NCBI GenBank assembly: GCA_964612085.1
Contig: CAZTCJ010000026.1
Span: forward strand, 1-41,446
DNA length: 41,446 nucleotides
From: CAZTCJ01 sp964612085
GTDB taxonomy: Bacteria; Pseudomonadota; Alphaproteobacteria; JAJFIK01
Direction of reading: 5' to 3'
Shown: in pieces, positions 1 to 8,130 of the stretch
Layout of the letters: each line of letters opens with the position of its first letter
Numbering within the stretch: the first letter of the stretch is position 1
Position numbers and translations under genes: made by a program
The notes under the pieces: model-generated
The model's input: only the letters and a program-made list of their open reading frames with translations
Database searches by the model: none
What the model was told of the DNA's origin: nothing

Positions 1-642
1 CTCGATCTGGGTTTCGCCGGGACCGCCGATAACGCCCCGGCCGCCGCGCTGGCGCTCCAGGTGGGTCCAGGAGCGCACCAGGCGGCTCTTCTGATAAATG
101 AGATGGGCCAGCTCCACCTGCAGCGTGCCTTCGCGGGTGCGGGCGCGGGCGCCGAAGATCTCCAGAATGAGCCCGGTGCGGTCGAGCACCTTGGCGTTCC
201 AGGCCTTCTCCAGATTGCGCTGCTGGACGGGCGTCAGCGCGCCGTCCACGACCACAAGCTCCGCCTCGTGAGCGGCGGCGAGCGCGGCCAGTTCCTCCAC
301 CTTGCCGGTGCCGAACAGGCTCGCCGAGCGCCGGCCCGCGAGCGGTACCGCGAGCGCCTCGACCACATCGAGATCGATGGCCTCGGCCAGGCCGACCGCC
401 TCGTCCAGCCTGTCGGCCGGATCCCGCGCGAGCGCGTGGGTCTCCGCCTTCAGATAGGGGTGCAGCACGATGGTGCGCGCCGGACTGGTCTTGCGCGCGA
501 GCCCCTTGGTGTGGGCGCCCTTGCGCGAAAAATCCGGTGCCTGATCGTCCCGTGAAACGGTGCGTGCGGCGGTCTGGGATGCTGGGGATCCGTTATCCGG
601 ATCCGGTTTTTTACTGTGGGTCAAAACGCCCCCGTGATCCAT
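1..642 (-). CDS. hflX: GTPase HflX, N-terminal part (gene runs off the window)
   Basis: This is the first 214 codons of HflX, a ribosome-associated GTPase that splits stalled ribosomes; the GTP-binding G domain lies outside the window. The visible part holds the glycine-rich HflX signature, reading RGGRGVIGGPGETQIE at the window edge, preceded by the helical segment ELAHLIYQKSRLVRSWTHLE. The middle part, with FGTGKVEELAAL and VVVDGALTPVQQRNLEKAW, is typical of the HflX N-terminal domain. The ATG at 642 lies 4 bases past the hfq stop, so the two are very likely cotranscribed, as is usual in proteobacteria. About 50 residues ahead of the first conserved stretch are low in recognisable features, so the true start could be further in. 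Confidence 0.93.
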   Translation of the reverse strand, partial: MDHGGVLTHSKKPDPDNGSPASQTAARTVSRDDQAPDFSRKGAHTKGLARKTSPARTIVLHPYLKAETHALARDPADRLDEAVGLAEAIDLDVVEALAVPLAGRRSASLFGTGKVEELAALAAAHEAELVVVDGALTPVQQRNLEKAWNAKVLDRTGLILEIFGARARTREGTLQVELAHLIYQKSRLVRSWTHLERQRGGRGVIGGPGETQIE

Positions 643-646
643 CCCG

Positions 647-919
647 TCATCCGTCTACGGACACGCCGCCGCCTTCTCCCTCCTCGCCTTCGACCGGCTC
701 GAAGAGCTGAATGGGCTGGGAGGGCATGACGGTGGAAATGGCGTGCTTGTAGACAAGCTGGGAATGGCCGTCCCGGCGCAGCAGGACGCAAAAATTATCA
801 AACCAGGTGATCACGCCCTGAAGCTTCACGCCGTTGACCAGGAAAATCGTCAGCGGCGTCTTCTGCTTGCGGCAGTGATTGAGAAAAGTGTCTTGGAGAT
901 TTTGGGTCTTTTCCGTCAT
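647..919 (-). CDS. hfq: RNA chaperone Hfq
   Basis: This 90-residue Sm-like protein forms a hexameric ring that binds small RNAs and mRNAs and pairs them. The Sm1 part includes QNLQDTFLN near the N-terminus (residues 7-14, proximal-face RNA contacts) and the second Sm motif VYKHAIST lies at residues 57-63. The core ends near residue 75 and is followed by a short acidic, glycine-rich tail (EPVEGEEGEGGG). The C-terminus is shorter than in E. coli Hfq, as in many alphaproteobacteria; the acidic tip resembles the autoinhibitory tip described for other Hfq proteins. It sits upstream of hflX. The 293 bases between trkH and hfq hold no convincing ORF, and I see no clear promoter there. Confidence 0.98.
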   Translation of the reverse strand: MTEKTQNLQDTFLNHCRKQKTPLTIFLVNGVKLQGVITWFDNFCVLLRRDGHSQLVYKHAISTVMPSQPIQLFEPVEGEEGEGGGVSVDG

Positions 920-1212
920 GGGTGTGGCCCACCTCTTCCGTTATCGATTGATCTTCCAAACCGCCGGAGCGGCTGGTCTCGGCCATCGCTTGGCATAGAT
1001 AGGGTGCTCTCACGCCCAGACCACCCGTCTTTGTATTCTAACCTATAATTGCTGCATATGCGAAATAAGGCGGTCAGGCAAGCGATCCGTCAAGCCCCTT
1101 GGACAGGCAGCACCGTCATCTACCAAGCGATCTTTTTCTATAAAAGGTGCTGATGACAGTGATGAGACAGCCGTCATAGTTCCGTCCGGCCGCCTCCGGC
1201 CCCATGGAACTT

Positions 1213-2652
1213 CTACCGCTGCCAATAGGCGGGGTTGAGCACGCTCAGCAGAACGAGAATTTCCAGACGGCCCAGGATCATGGCCAGGCACAGGACATGC
1301 CGGGCGCTTTGGGGAATGTCGGTGAACTGGACCTCGCCCACCGTGGCGATGAAGAGCGCCGGGCCGGTATTGCTGAGACTGGCCACGCTGGCGCTGGCGG
1401 CGACGGGAAACGGCACGCCGAACGACGCGACAGCGGCGGTCAAAGCGATCAGCACCAGCACGAAACACAGAAAGGCGCCGGCGATCCGTCCGAGCGTGCC
1501 CTCCTCGACCGTCACCCCGCCATATTTGACGCGGGCCACCCCATGCGGGTGCGCGAGCCGGGCCAATTCGCGCGCTGAATGTTTCAGCATCAGGACGAGC
1601 CGCGCGACCTTGAGCCCGCCCGCCGTGGAAAAGGCCGAGCCGCCGATGGCCACCAGCACCAGCACCAGCGGCATGGGCAGGTAAGGCAGGACCGCGGGCC
1701 CGTCCCACACGAAGCCCGTGGTCGAGATCAGCGACACCGCCATGAAGACCGGCGCCCCGATTCCCGGCGCCCCCATGATCAGCGCCGACAGAACTGTCAG
1801 GACGATGGCGGCGGCGAGCAGCAGCAGGTAATGCCGGGTTTCATAGTCTTCCCGGTACGGCGCAAACCGTCCGCGCGCCGCATACCAGTGCAGCATCACA
1901 TTGACGCCCGCGACGCCCATGGCGAGGCCCAGAAGCCAGGGGGTCATCGGCATGCCGTAGGCCTCCAGCGTGGCGCCAGTGGGCATCATGCCGCCGGTCG
2001 AGACGGTCGAGAAGCTGAGGCACAGGGCATCGAACACAGGCACGCCGCTGCCCCACAACAGGAAGAACAGGACGCCTGTCATATAGGTATAGACCGGCCA
2101 CAGCACCGACAGGGTCAGGCCCAGCCGGCCCATCATGGTGGTCTGGCGGCTGCCCGGAAACGGCACATTGGCGAGCGCCACACCGCGCCACAGGACCGCG
2201 CTCAAGACCACCGAGGCGACCACCAGCGTGCCCAGGCCGCCCATCCATTGCAGCACGGCCCGCCAGACGATCAGGGAGCGGGGCGTCTCGTCGGTCAGGG
2301 TCATCAGGGTGGCGCCGGTGGTCGTCAGTCCCGAGACGGCTTCGAAATAGGCATCCGCCGGATGGACGAGCGCGTCCGAGGCCAGGAACGGCAGGGCGGC
2401 GAAGAACGGCACGATGACCCAGGCCAGGCTGACGAAGACTGTGGCGATCCAGGTGCCGGACTCGCCCCGGTAGCCCTGAAAGGCCAGGATCAGGCCGACG
2501 CCGCAAAAGGCCGAGACCAGGCCCGAGGCCGTGAACGCCAGGATCTCCACCTCCTCGCCCGCCACCAGCGCGAAGGCCAGGGGCGAGACCATGCCCACCG
2601 CGATGAAGACGAGCAGCCAGCCTATTCTGTAAAGGACGGGGGCGATGGGCAT
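1213..2652 (-). CDS. trkH: Trk potassium uptake protein TrkH
   Basis: This 479-residue integral membrane protein is the K+-translocating subunit of the Trk system. It has many hydrophobic segments and four pore-loop repeats built around a selectivity glycine: SGLTTTGATLM, FSTVSTGGMMPTG, SLISTTGFVWDG and LSNTGPALF. The length matches the TrkH family. It follows trkA by 41 bases on the same strand; TrkA is the cytoplasmic NAD-binding regulatory ring for TrkH, so the two form one functional unit. The ATG at 2652 has only a weak upstream purine stretch, but the protein starts as TrkH proteins usually do, with a hydrophobic first helix. Confidence 0.95.
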   Translation of the reverse strand: MPIAPVLYRIGWLLVFIAVGMVSPLAFALVAGEEVEILAFTASGLVSAFCGVGLILAFQGYRGESGTWIATVFVSLAWVIVPFFAALPFLASDALVHPADAYFEAVSGLTTTGATLMTLTDETPRSLIVWRAVLQWMGGLGTLVVASVVLSAVLWRGVALANVPFPGSRQTTMMGRLGLTLSVLWPVYTYMTGVLFFLLWGSGVPVFDALCLSFSTVSTGGMMPTGATLEAYGMPMTPWLLGLAMGVAGVNVMLHWYAARGRFAPYREDYETRHYLLLLAAAIVLTVLSALIMGAPGIGAPVFMAVSLISTTGFVWDGPAVLPYLPMPLVLVLVAIGGSAFSTAGGLKVARLVLMLKHSARELARLAHPHGVARVKYGGVTVEEGTLGRIAGAFLCFVLVLIALTAAVASFGVPFPVAASASVASLSNTGPALFIATVGEVQFTDIPQSARHVLCLAMILGRLEILVLLSVLNPAYWQR

Positions 2653-2693
2653 GGGCGTTCCGCTTCGGGGCGCTCAAGGAGTGAGCGCCGACA

Positions 2694-4070
2694 TCAGAAA
2701 TATTCCAAACTCACCCGGAAGAGCTGTTCGACCTTGCGCACCATTTCGCGTTCGGCGAACAGCACGATCCGGTCGCCGGTCTTGATCTCGAACTCGTCCG
2801 TGGGCGCGTGGATCTTGCCCGCCCGCATGATGGCGCCGATGACGATGCCACTGGGCAGCTTGGCTTCCCGCAAAGGGCGGCCCACCAGTGGCGAGGTTTC
2901 CAGGGCCTCCGCCTCGATCACCTCGCCCGCGCCGTTGCGGATCGAATGGAGCCCTTTGATCCGTCCCCGGCGCACATGCTGCAGGATGGTCGAGACCGTG
3001 GTGGCGCGGGGATCGAGATAGGCCCCCACATCGAGCGACTGCAAGAGGCTGCCATAGTCCGGATTGTTGATCAGGGTGATGGTGCGCTGGGCGCCCAGCT
3101 TGCGGGCCATCAGCGAGGCCAGGATGTTGACGCGGTCATCATTGGTGACCGACACCACGGTTTCCGCCTCCGGAACGCCCGCTTCATGCAAGATGCCGTG
3201 ATCGAGCCCGCTGCCCATGAGCACCACCGTGCGGGCCAGGGCATCGGCGGCCCGTTCCGCTTTCTCCTTGGACTGCTCGATGATCTTGACCTTGGTGCGC
3301 GACTGGCGCTTCTCCAGATCGAGCGCCGTGTAAAGACCGATATTGCCCGCGCCGATGAGAACGACCCGGCGGGCCTCGTGTTCCTCATGGCCGAAGATTG
3401 CAAGGGTCTGCTCCACTTCTTCCCGGGGCGCGATGAAGTAGATATTGTCGCCCGCCACCATCTGATCGGTGCCGCTGGGCACGAAAAAGGCCCCGCCCCG
3501 GCTGATGGCCATGACCACGAAGGTCCGTTCGGTGAACAAGTCGCGCAACTGTCCGATGGGCGTGTTGGCGACCGGCGAGCCTTCGGCGATGCGCACGCCC
3601 ACCACCTGGACGAGGCCGTCGGCGAAATCGACCGTCTCGAACGCGCCCGGTATGCGCAGGCGCCGCAGCACCGCGCGGCCTACCTCGATCTCCGGCGAGA
3701 TGATCACGTCGATGGGCATGTGATCGCGGCTGAAGAGATTGCTCCAGGAGCCTTCCAGATAGGCCTGGGCGCGCACCCGCGCGATCTTGCGCGGCACGTT
3801 GAAGAGCGAATGGGCCACCTGGCAGGCGACCATGTTGACCTCGTCGGAATAGGTGACGGCGATCAGCATGTCGGCGTCCTGCGCACCCGCGCGTTCCAGA
3901 ACGTCCGGATGCGAGCCATGGCCCACCAGGCCGCGCACGTCGAGCGTCTCCTGGATCCGCTGGATCAGTTTTTCGTTCTGGTCGATGACCGTAACATCGT
4001 TGCTTTCCGCGGCGAGCTGACGGGCAATGCCGGTGCCGACCTGCCCTCCGCCACTGACGATGACTTTCAT
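2694..4070 (-). CDS. trkA: Trk system potassium uptake protein TrkA
   Basis: This 458-residue peripheral membrane protein gates TrkH in response to nucleotides. It contains two RCK/KTN units, each a Rossmann fold plus a TrkA_C domain. The first dinucleotide-binding motif is VSGGGQVGTGIARQL at residues 5-19 with the acidic end VTVIDQNE. The second, VVLIGAGNIGLYTALDLE, lies near residue 240. The duplicated layout and the length match canonical TrkA. The ATG at 4070 is preferred over an in-frame TTG at 4073 because AAGGAG lies 6 bases upstream. It sits between ntrX and trkH on the same strand. Confidence 0.96.
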   Translation of the reverse strand: MKVIVSGGGQVGTGIARQLAAESNDVTVIDQNEKLIQRIQETLDVRGLVGHGSHPDVLERAGAQDADMLIAVTYSDEVNMVACQVAHSLFNVPRKIARVRAQAYLEGSWSNLFSRDHMPIDVIISPEIEVGRAVLRRLRIPGAFETVDFADGLVQVVGVRIAEGSPVANTPIGQLRDLFTERTFVVMAISRGGAFFVPSGTDQMVAGDNIYFIAPREEVEQTLAIFGHEEHEARRVVLIGAGNIGLYTALDLEKRQSRTKVKIIEQSKEKAERAADALARTVVLMGSGLDHGILHEAGVPEAETVVSVTNDDRVNILASLMARKLGAQRTITLINNPDYGSLLQSLDVGAYLDPRATTVSTILQHVRRGRIKGLHSIRNGAGEVIEAEALETSPLVGRPLREAKLPSGIVIGAIMRAGKIHAPTDEFEIKTGDRIVLFAEREMVRKVEQLFRVSLEYF

Positions 4071-4139
4071 CAAGCGCTCCTTGGTCCTTACGGCATTCCC
4101 CGGCCGCGCTCAAATCCCCGGCTGAGGTCATACACCATT

Positions 4140-5537
4140 TCAGAGGGACGGTGTGGGGGCGCGTGCGGTCGGATTGACGCCGAGGGATTTCAGTTTCCGG
4201 TGAAGGGCCGAGCGTTCCATCCCGATAAAGGCGGCCGTGCGCGAGATATTACCGCCGAATCGGTTGATCTGAGCAACGAGATATTCACGCTCGAACAACT
4301 CGCGCGCTTCCCGCAAGGGCAGCGAGATGATGTGTTCGCTGCCGGAGCTTTGCGCCAGGCTCGGCGAGGACGCGCCCACTTCCGCAGGCAGCATGTCGGC
4401 CGTGACGATGCCTTCTTCTTCCTCGGTCGCCAGGATCAGCAGCCGCTCCACATTGTTGCGCAGTTGACGGACATTGCCCGGCCAGTGATGGGCCTGGAGC
4501 GCGGCCATGGCGTCTTCGCCGATGCTGCGCCGCCTGAGGCCCGCCGTCTCTACCAGGCGCTCCATGAAATGTTCGACCAGCAACGGAATATCCTCCCGGC
4601 GTTCCGCCAGCCCCGGCACGCGCACCGGCACCACATTGAGCCGGTGATAGAGGTCTTCGCGGAAGCGGGCGTGACCAATCTCCTCCACCAGATTGCGGCT
4701 GGAGGAACTCATGACCCGGACATCCACCTTGACCCGGGGGCCGCCGCCCACCCGCTCGAAGGTCTGTTCCACCAGCACACGGAGGATCTTGCCCTGGGTC
4801 TCCAGCGGCATGTCCGCCACTTCGTCGAGATAGAGCGTGCCCCCATGGGCCTGTTCCAGCGCGCCGATCTTGCGCGGCTGGCCCTGGGCGGCCTCGACGC
4901 CGAACAGTTCCACTTCCATGCGTTCCGGCGACATGGTGGCGGCGTTGATGGCGATGAAACTGCCGTGGGCCCGGCGCGACTTGCCGTGGATCAGGCGCGC
5001 CACCAGTTCCTTGCCGCAGCCCGACGGGCCTGTGATCAGGATCCGGCTGTTGGTCGGCGCGACCTTGTCGATGGTCTGGGCGAGCTGGGACATGATCGCC
5101 GATCTGCCGATCAGATCCGCATGGTCGCCGGCGCGGGCGCGCAGTTCCTCGTTTTCCCGGCGCAGGGAATGGGCCTCGAGCGCCCGTTCGACCACCAGCA
5201 GCAGACGGTCCGCCTTGAACGGCTTTTCCACGAAATCGTAAGCGCCCTTCTTGATGGCGGCGACCGCCGTTTCGATATTGCCGTGGCCTGAAATGATGAC
5301 CACCGGCAGATCGGGATATTCCGCCTTGATCACGTCCAGAAGCTCGATGCCGTCGAGCGGACTGCCCTGCATCCAGATATCGAGGATGGCGAGCGAAGGC
5401 ACGCGTTCGCGGATGGCCGCCAACGCCCCGTCGCTGTCGGCGGCCGTGCGCGTCGTGTAATCCTCGTCTTCCAGAATGCCGGCGATCAGCTCACGGATAT
5501 CCGCCTCATCGTCAACGATGAGCACATCCCTACTCAT
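4140..5537 (-). CDS. ntrX: Nitrogen assimilation response regulator NtrX
   Basis: This 465-residue response regulator is the partner of NtrY. The receiver domain (1-120) has the acidic pocket VDDE, phospho-acceptor Asp53 and Lys105 in EKPF. The AAA+ domain (about 140-370) has Walker A GPSGCGKE at 170-177 and Walker B GTLYLDEV at 233-240. A Fis-type helix-turn-helix lies at about 428-451. Where sigma-54 activators carry GAFTGA after ELFG, this protein reads ELFGVEAAQGQPRKIGALE, so the sigma-54 contact loop is missing. This absence is known for alphaproteobacterial NtrX and suggests action without sigma-54. It lies 57 bases downstream of ntrY. The hairpin-free gap suggests cotranscription. Confidence 0.95.
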   Translation of the reverse strand: MSRDVLIVDDEADIRELIAGILEDEDYTTRTAADSDGALAAIRERVPSLAILDIWMQGSPLDGIELLDVIKAEYPDLPVVIISGHGNIETAVAAIKKGAYDFVEKPFKADRLLLVVERALEAHSLRRENEELRARAGDHADLIGRSAIMSQLAQTIDKVAPTNSRILITGPSGCGKELVARLIHGKSRRAHGSFIAINAATMSPERMEVELFGVEAAQGQPRKIGALEQAHGGTLYLDEVADMPLETQGKILRVLVEQTFERVGGGPRVKVDVRVMSSSSRNLVEEIGHARFREDLYHRLNVVPVRVPGLAERREDIPLLVEHFMERLVETAGLRRRSIGEDAMAALQAHHWPGNVRQLRNNVERLLILATEEEEGIVTADMLPAEVGASSPSLAQSSGSEHIISLPLREARELFEREYLVAQINRFGGNISRTAAFIGMERSALHRKLKSLGVNPTARAPTPSL

Positions 5538-5594
5538 GTCCGTACCCCACGCATTGCACTAAAACCCCTGACACTTGGCATCCCCCTCTCACCG

Positions 5595-7895
5595 TCAGTT
5601 CTGTCCCCCGGCCTGAGCGGCGGGCGCATCCGCCACGATCCGCTCGGGCGGGAACACCATGCGCACCATGGCACCCCGGTGGTCCGGCGCATCGCCCAGG
5701 ACGAGCGCGCCCCCATGGTCCTCCATGATCTTCTTCACGATGGCGAGGCCGAGCCCGGTGCCCTTGGTCCGTGTCGTCATGTAAGGCTCGGTCAGCCGGT
5801 GCCGGTCGTCCTTGGGCAGGCCGCAGCCATTGTCGGTGATGACGATCTCCAGGTGCTCGCCCGGCGCGGCCGTCATGGCCACGCTGATGCGGCCCTGCTG
5901 CGCGCCCTCGCCGTCTTCCGCCACCCTCGTGCCGACCGCCTCGACCGCGTTCTTGATCAGATTGATCAGGGCCTGGCTGACCTGGCGGCCGTCGCATTCC
6001 GCCATCACCGGAGCGTCGGGCAGATCGATGACGAACTCCACCTCCGGATTGCCGACCCGTTGCAGGAAAGCCGCCTGGCGCACCAGATCGCCGAAATCCT
6101 CCACCTTCATGACGGCCTCGGGCATGCGCGCGAAGGACGAGAACTCGTCCACCATGCGCCCGATATCGCTCACCTGACGGATGATCGTATCCGTGCACTG
6201 TTCGAAGATCTCGGGCTGGGACTGGATCTCCTTGGTGTATTTGCGGCGCAGGCGTTCCGCCGACAACTGAATGGGGGTCAGCGGGTTCTTGATCTCATGG
6301 GCGATACGCCGGGCCACGTCGGCCCAGGCGGACATGCGCTGGGCCGAGACAAGCTCGGTGATGTCGTCGAAGGTGACCACATAGCCCATGGTCTCGGCGA
6401 CGCTCACCTCTGAGGTGATGCGCACCAGCAGATTGCGGGTATGGCCGTCGACCTGAAGATCGAGTTCGCTCTGGATCACCCGCTCCTTCGAGGCCATGGC
6501 GGCGGCCACCAGCGGTTCGAAATCGGGCAGCGCGGTCTTGATGTTCTGGCCCGAGAGCGCGGCCTCGGGCACATCGAGCAGGATTTCGGCGGACTTGTTC
6601 ATCAGGGTCACGACGCCCTTGGCATCGAGGCCGATCACCCCCGCCGTGACGCCCGACATCATGGCTTCGATGAAGCGGCGGCGCTGGTCGGTCTCCCGGT
6701 TGGTTTCCTCCAGCTCCGTGCGCTGAGCATGAAGCTCCGCCGTCATGCGGTTGAACGCCCGGCCCAGCGTCGCGACCTCGTCGTCGCCCCGGCCCACATC
6801 CACCTGGGCCCGCAGATCGCCGCGCGACACCCGGTCGGAGGCGAGCGCCAGGCGGCTCAAGGGCTCGGCGATCCGCTTGGCGGAGCGCAGCGCCGCCAGG
6901 ATCGCCACCAGGAACACGAGCAGCGCCATGCCGAGAAAGGTCAGGGCGTAGAGCCATTGGAGCGACTGGCGGCTTTCCTCCGCCGTGCGGTATTGGGTGA
7001 ACGCCTCTTCCGTCTGGCTGATCAGTTCCGGCACCCGCGGATCGATCCGGCGCGAGGCGAACAGATAGGCATCTTCGAAGGCTTCCAGCCGGATCAGCGC
7101 CACCACCTGGTTCTGATCCACATTGGGCGTCACGATGGGCCGCTGGGCGGCGGCTTCGAAGGCTTCCGGCGGCAGCGGATTGATATTGGTATCCACCTTG
7201 GGATCGAGCGCGCCCGCCAGCACTTCGTTGCGGGAATCCACCACATAAGCGCCCAGGAGCTTCTGCAGCTCCGTCTGGACCCGGAGAAACTCGGCGAATT
7301 TGCGCGGATCGGAGTCGAACAGGCCCTTGGCGTTGTTCAGGTTCGCCGCCAGCGACACGACATTGGACAGAATCTGTTCCTGGTGCTCTTTCAGATAAGA
7401 CTCCGCCACCGTGCGGGAATTGTCGAGCACCCGCTGGGTGCGCTCGGAGAACCAGGATTCGATGCCGAGAAAGAGCGTGCCCGCGAAGAGCGCGCCGAGG
7501 CCCACGGGCAGCGCCGCGATGATCGCGAACTGCACGATCAGATTGGCCGACAGGCGCGAGCCCGGACGGTCCCGCCCGAGCCCGATGAAAAACCGGGAGA
7601 TGGTCCAGCCGGTCAAAGCCAGCAGCACGATGGCGACGGCGGCGGAGGCCAGGAACAACAATTCGATGGCCCGCTCCGGCTCCTCGTCCGGCGTCACCCC
7701 CGCCACGAACAGGAAGACCGCCGTATAGACGACGACCGCGAAGCCCGAAATCAGCGCCAGCAGGATGATGGTGACGACCCGGCGGCGCATGAGGCGTTCG
7801 GTCAGCTCCGCCCACAGCGACCGGGGCGCGGACTCCTCCGGGCCGTGCACCCCGCCCTCGCTTGCATGAGTCTGACTGTCCAGATCCCGCGCCAT
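5595..7895 (-). CDS. ntrY: Sensor histidine kinase NtrY
   Basis: This 766-residue membrane sensor kinase phosphorylates NtrX in nitrogen and redox-related control. Three N-terminal hydrophobic segments (about 40-65, 77-100, 118-145) are followed by a periplasmic stretch and a fourth membrane segment (about 313-336). A HAMP linker (to about 390), a PAS domain (about 405-515) and a HisKA box with His533 (RIAHEIKNPLTPIQ) come next. The ATPase domain has the N box NLIKNAVEA, G1 TDNGCGLP and G2 GTGLGLAIV. The ATG at 7895 has GGAAGGA 7 bases upstream and is preferred to a GTG six codons earlier at 7913. Normally ntrC lies just upstream; here four unrelated genes intervene. Confidence 0.95.
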   Translation of the reverse strand: MARDLDSQTHASEGGVHGPEESAPRSLWAELTERLMRRRVVTIILLALISGFAVVVYTAVFLFVAGVTPDEEPERAIELLFLASAAVAIVLLALTGWTISRFFIGLGRDRPGSRLSANLIVQFAIIAALPVGLGALFAGTLFLGIESWFSERTQRVLDNSRTVAESYLKEHQEQILSNVVSLAANLNNAKGLFDSDPRKFAEFLRVQTELQKLLGAYVVDSRNEVLAGALDPKVDTNINPLPPEAFEAAAQRPIVTPNVDQNQVVALIRLEAFEDAYLFASRRIDPRVPELISQTEEAFTQYRTAEESRQSLQWLYALTFLGMALLVFLVAILAALRSAKRIAEPLSRLALASDRVSRGDLRAQVDVGRGDDEVATLGRAFNRMTAELHAQRTELEETNRETDQRRRFIEAMMSGVTAGVIGLDAKGVVTLMNKSAEILLDVPEAALSGQNIKTALPDFEPLVAAAMASKERVIQSELDLQVDGHTRNLLVRITSEVSVAETMGYVVTFDDITELVSAQRMSAWADVARRIAHEIKNPLTPIQLSAERLRRKYTKEIQSQPEIFEQCTDTIIRQVSDIGRMVDEFSSFARMPEAVMKVEDFGDLVRQAAFLQRVGNPEVEFVIDLPDAPVMAECDGRQVSQALINLIKNAVEAVGTRVAEDGEGAQQGRISVAMTAAPGEHLEIVITDNGCGLPKDDRHRLTEPYMTTRTKGTGLGLAIVKKIMEDHGGALVLGDAPDHRGAMVRMVFPPERIVADAPAAQAGGQN

Positions 7896-8070
7896 CCGCG
7901 CATCCTTCCCCACACCGGTTGGTTTCGTCTGCGCGCCAAGCCAGACCGAACCCGCTCAAACCGCCCCTCAACGGCGCCCCTGTGGCATTTCCACAGCAGG
8001 CAAGCGTCTCAGAATGGTCTCATTTTGCGGCGGAATCAACACAGTTGTTGCGGGAAAGTGACAGTGGGAC

Positions 8071-8107
8071 GTGAGGTGTGATCGACCCTGTTTGCCGATC
8101 ACCTCAC
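8071..8107. terminator. Strong hairpin between the serine hydrolase gene and ntrY
   Basis: GTGAGG + TGATCG (8071-8076, 8079-8084) pairs with CGATCA + CCTCAC (8096-8107), giving 12 base pairs with a two-base bulge and a loop of about 11 bases. It lies downstream of the serine hydrolase stop and about 175 bases upstream of ntrY, both read on the minus strand. There is no T-run after it, so it is not a classical intrinsic terminator. It could end the upstream transcript weakly or act in the ntrY leader. Confidence 0.4.
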
Positions 8108-8130
8108 GAAAAGTGTTGAGAGCGCGGATC

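Noticed and set aside
2808..5291. 827-codon open frame on the plus strand, opposite trkA and ntrX
   Set aside because: It is antisense to two well-supported genes, rich in His, Arg, Asp and Gly as expected of a GC-rich shadow frame, and has no family motif.
6441..8081. 546-codon plus-strand frame opposite ntrY
   Set aside because: Shadow of ntrY; composition is typical of antisense frames in GC-rich DNA.
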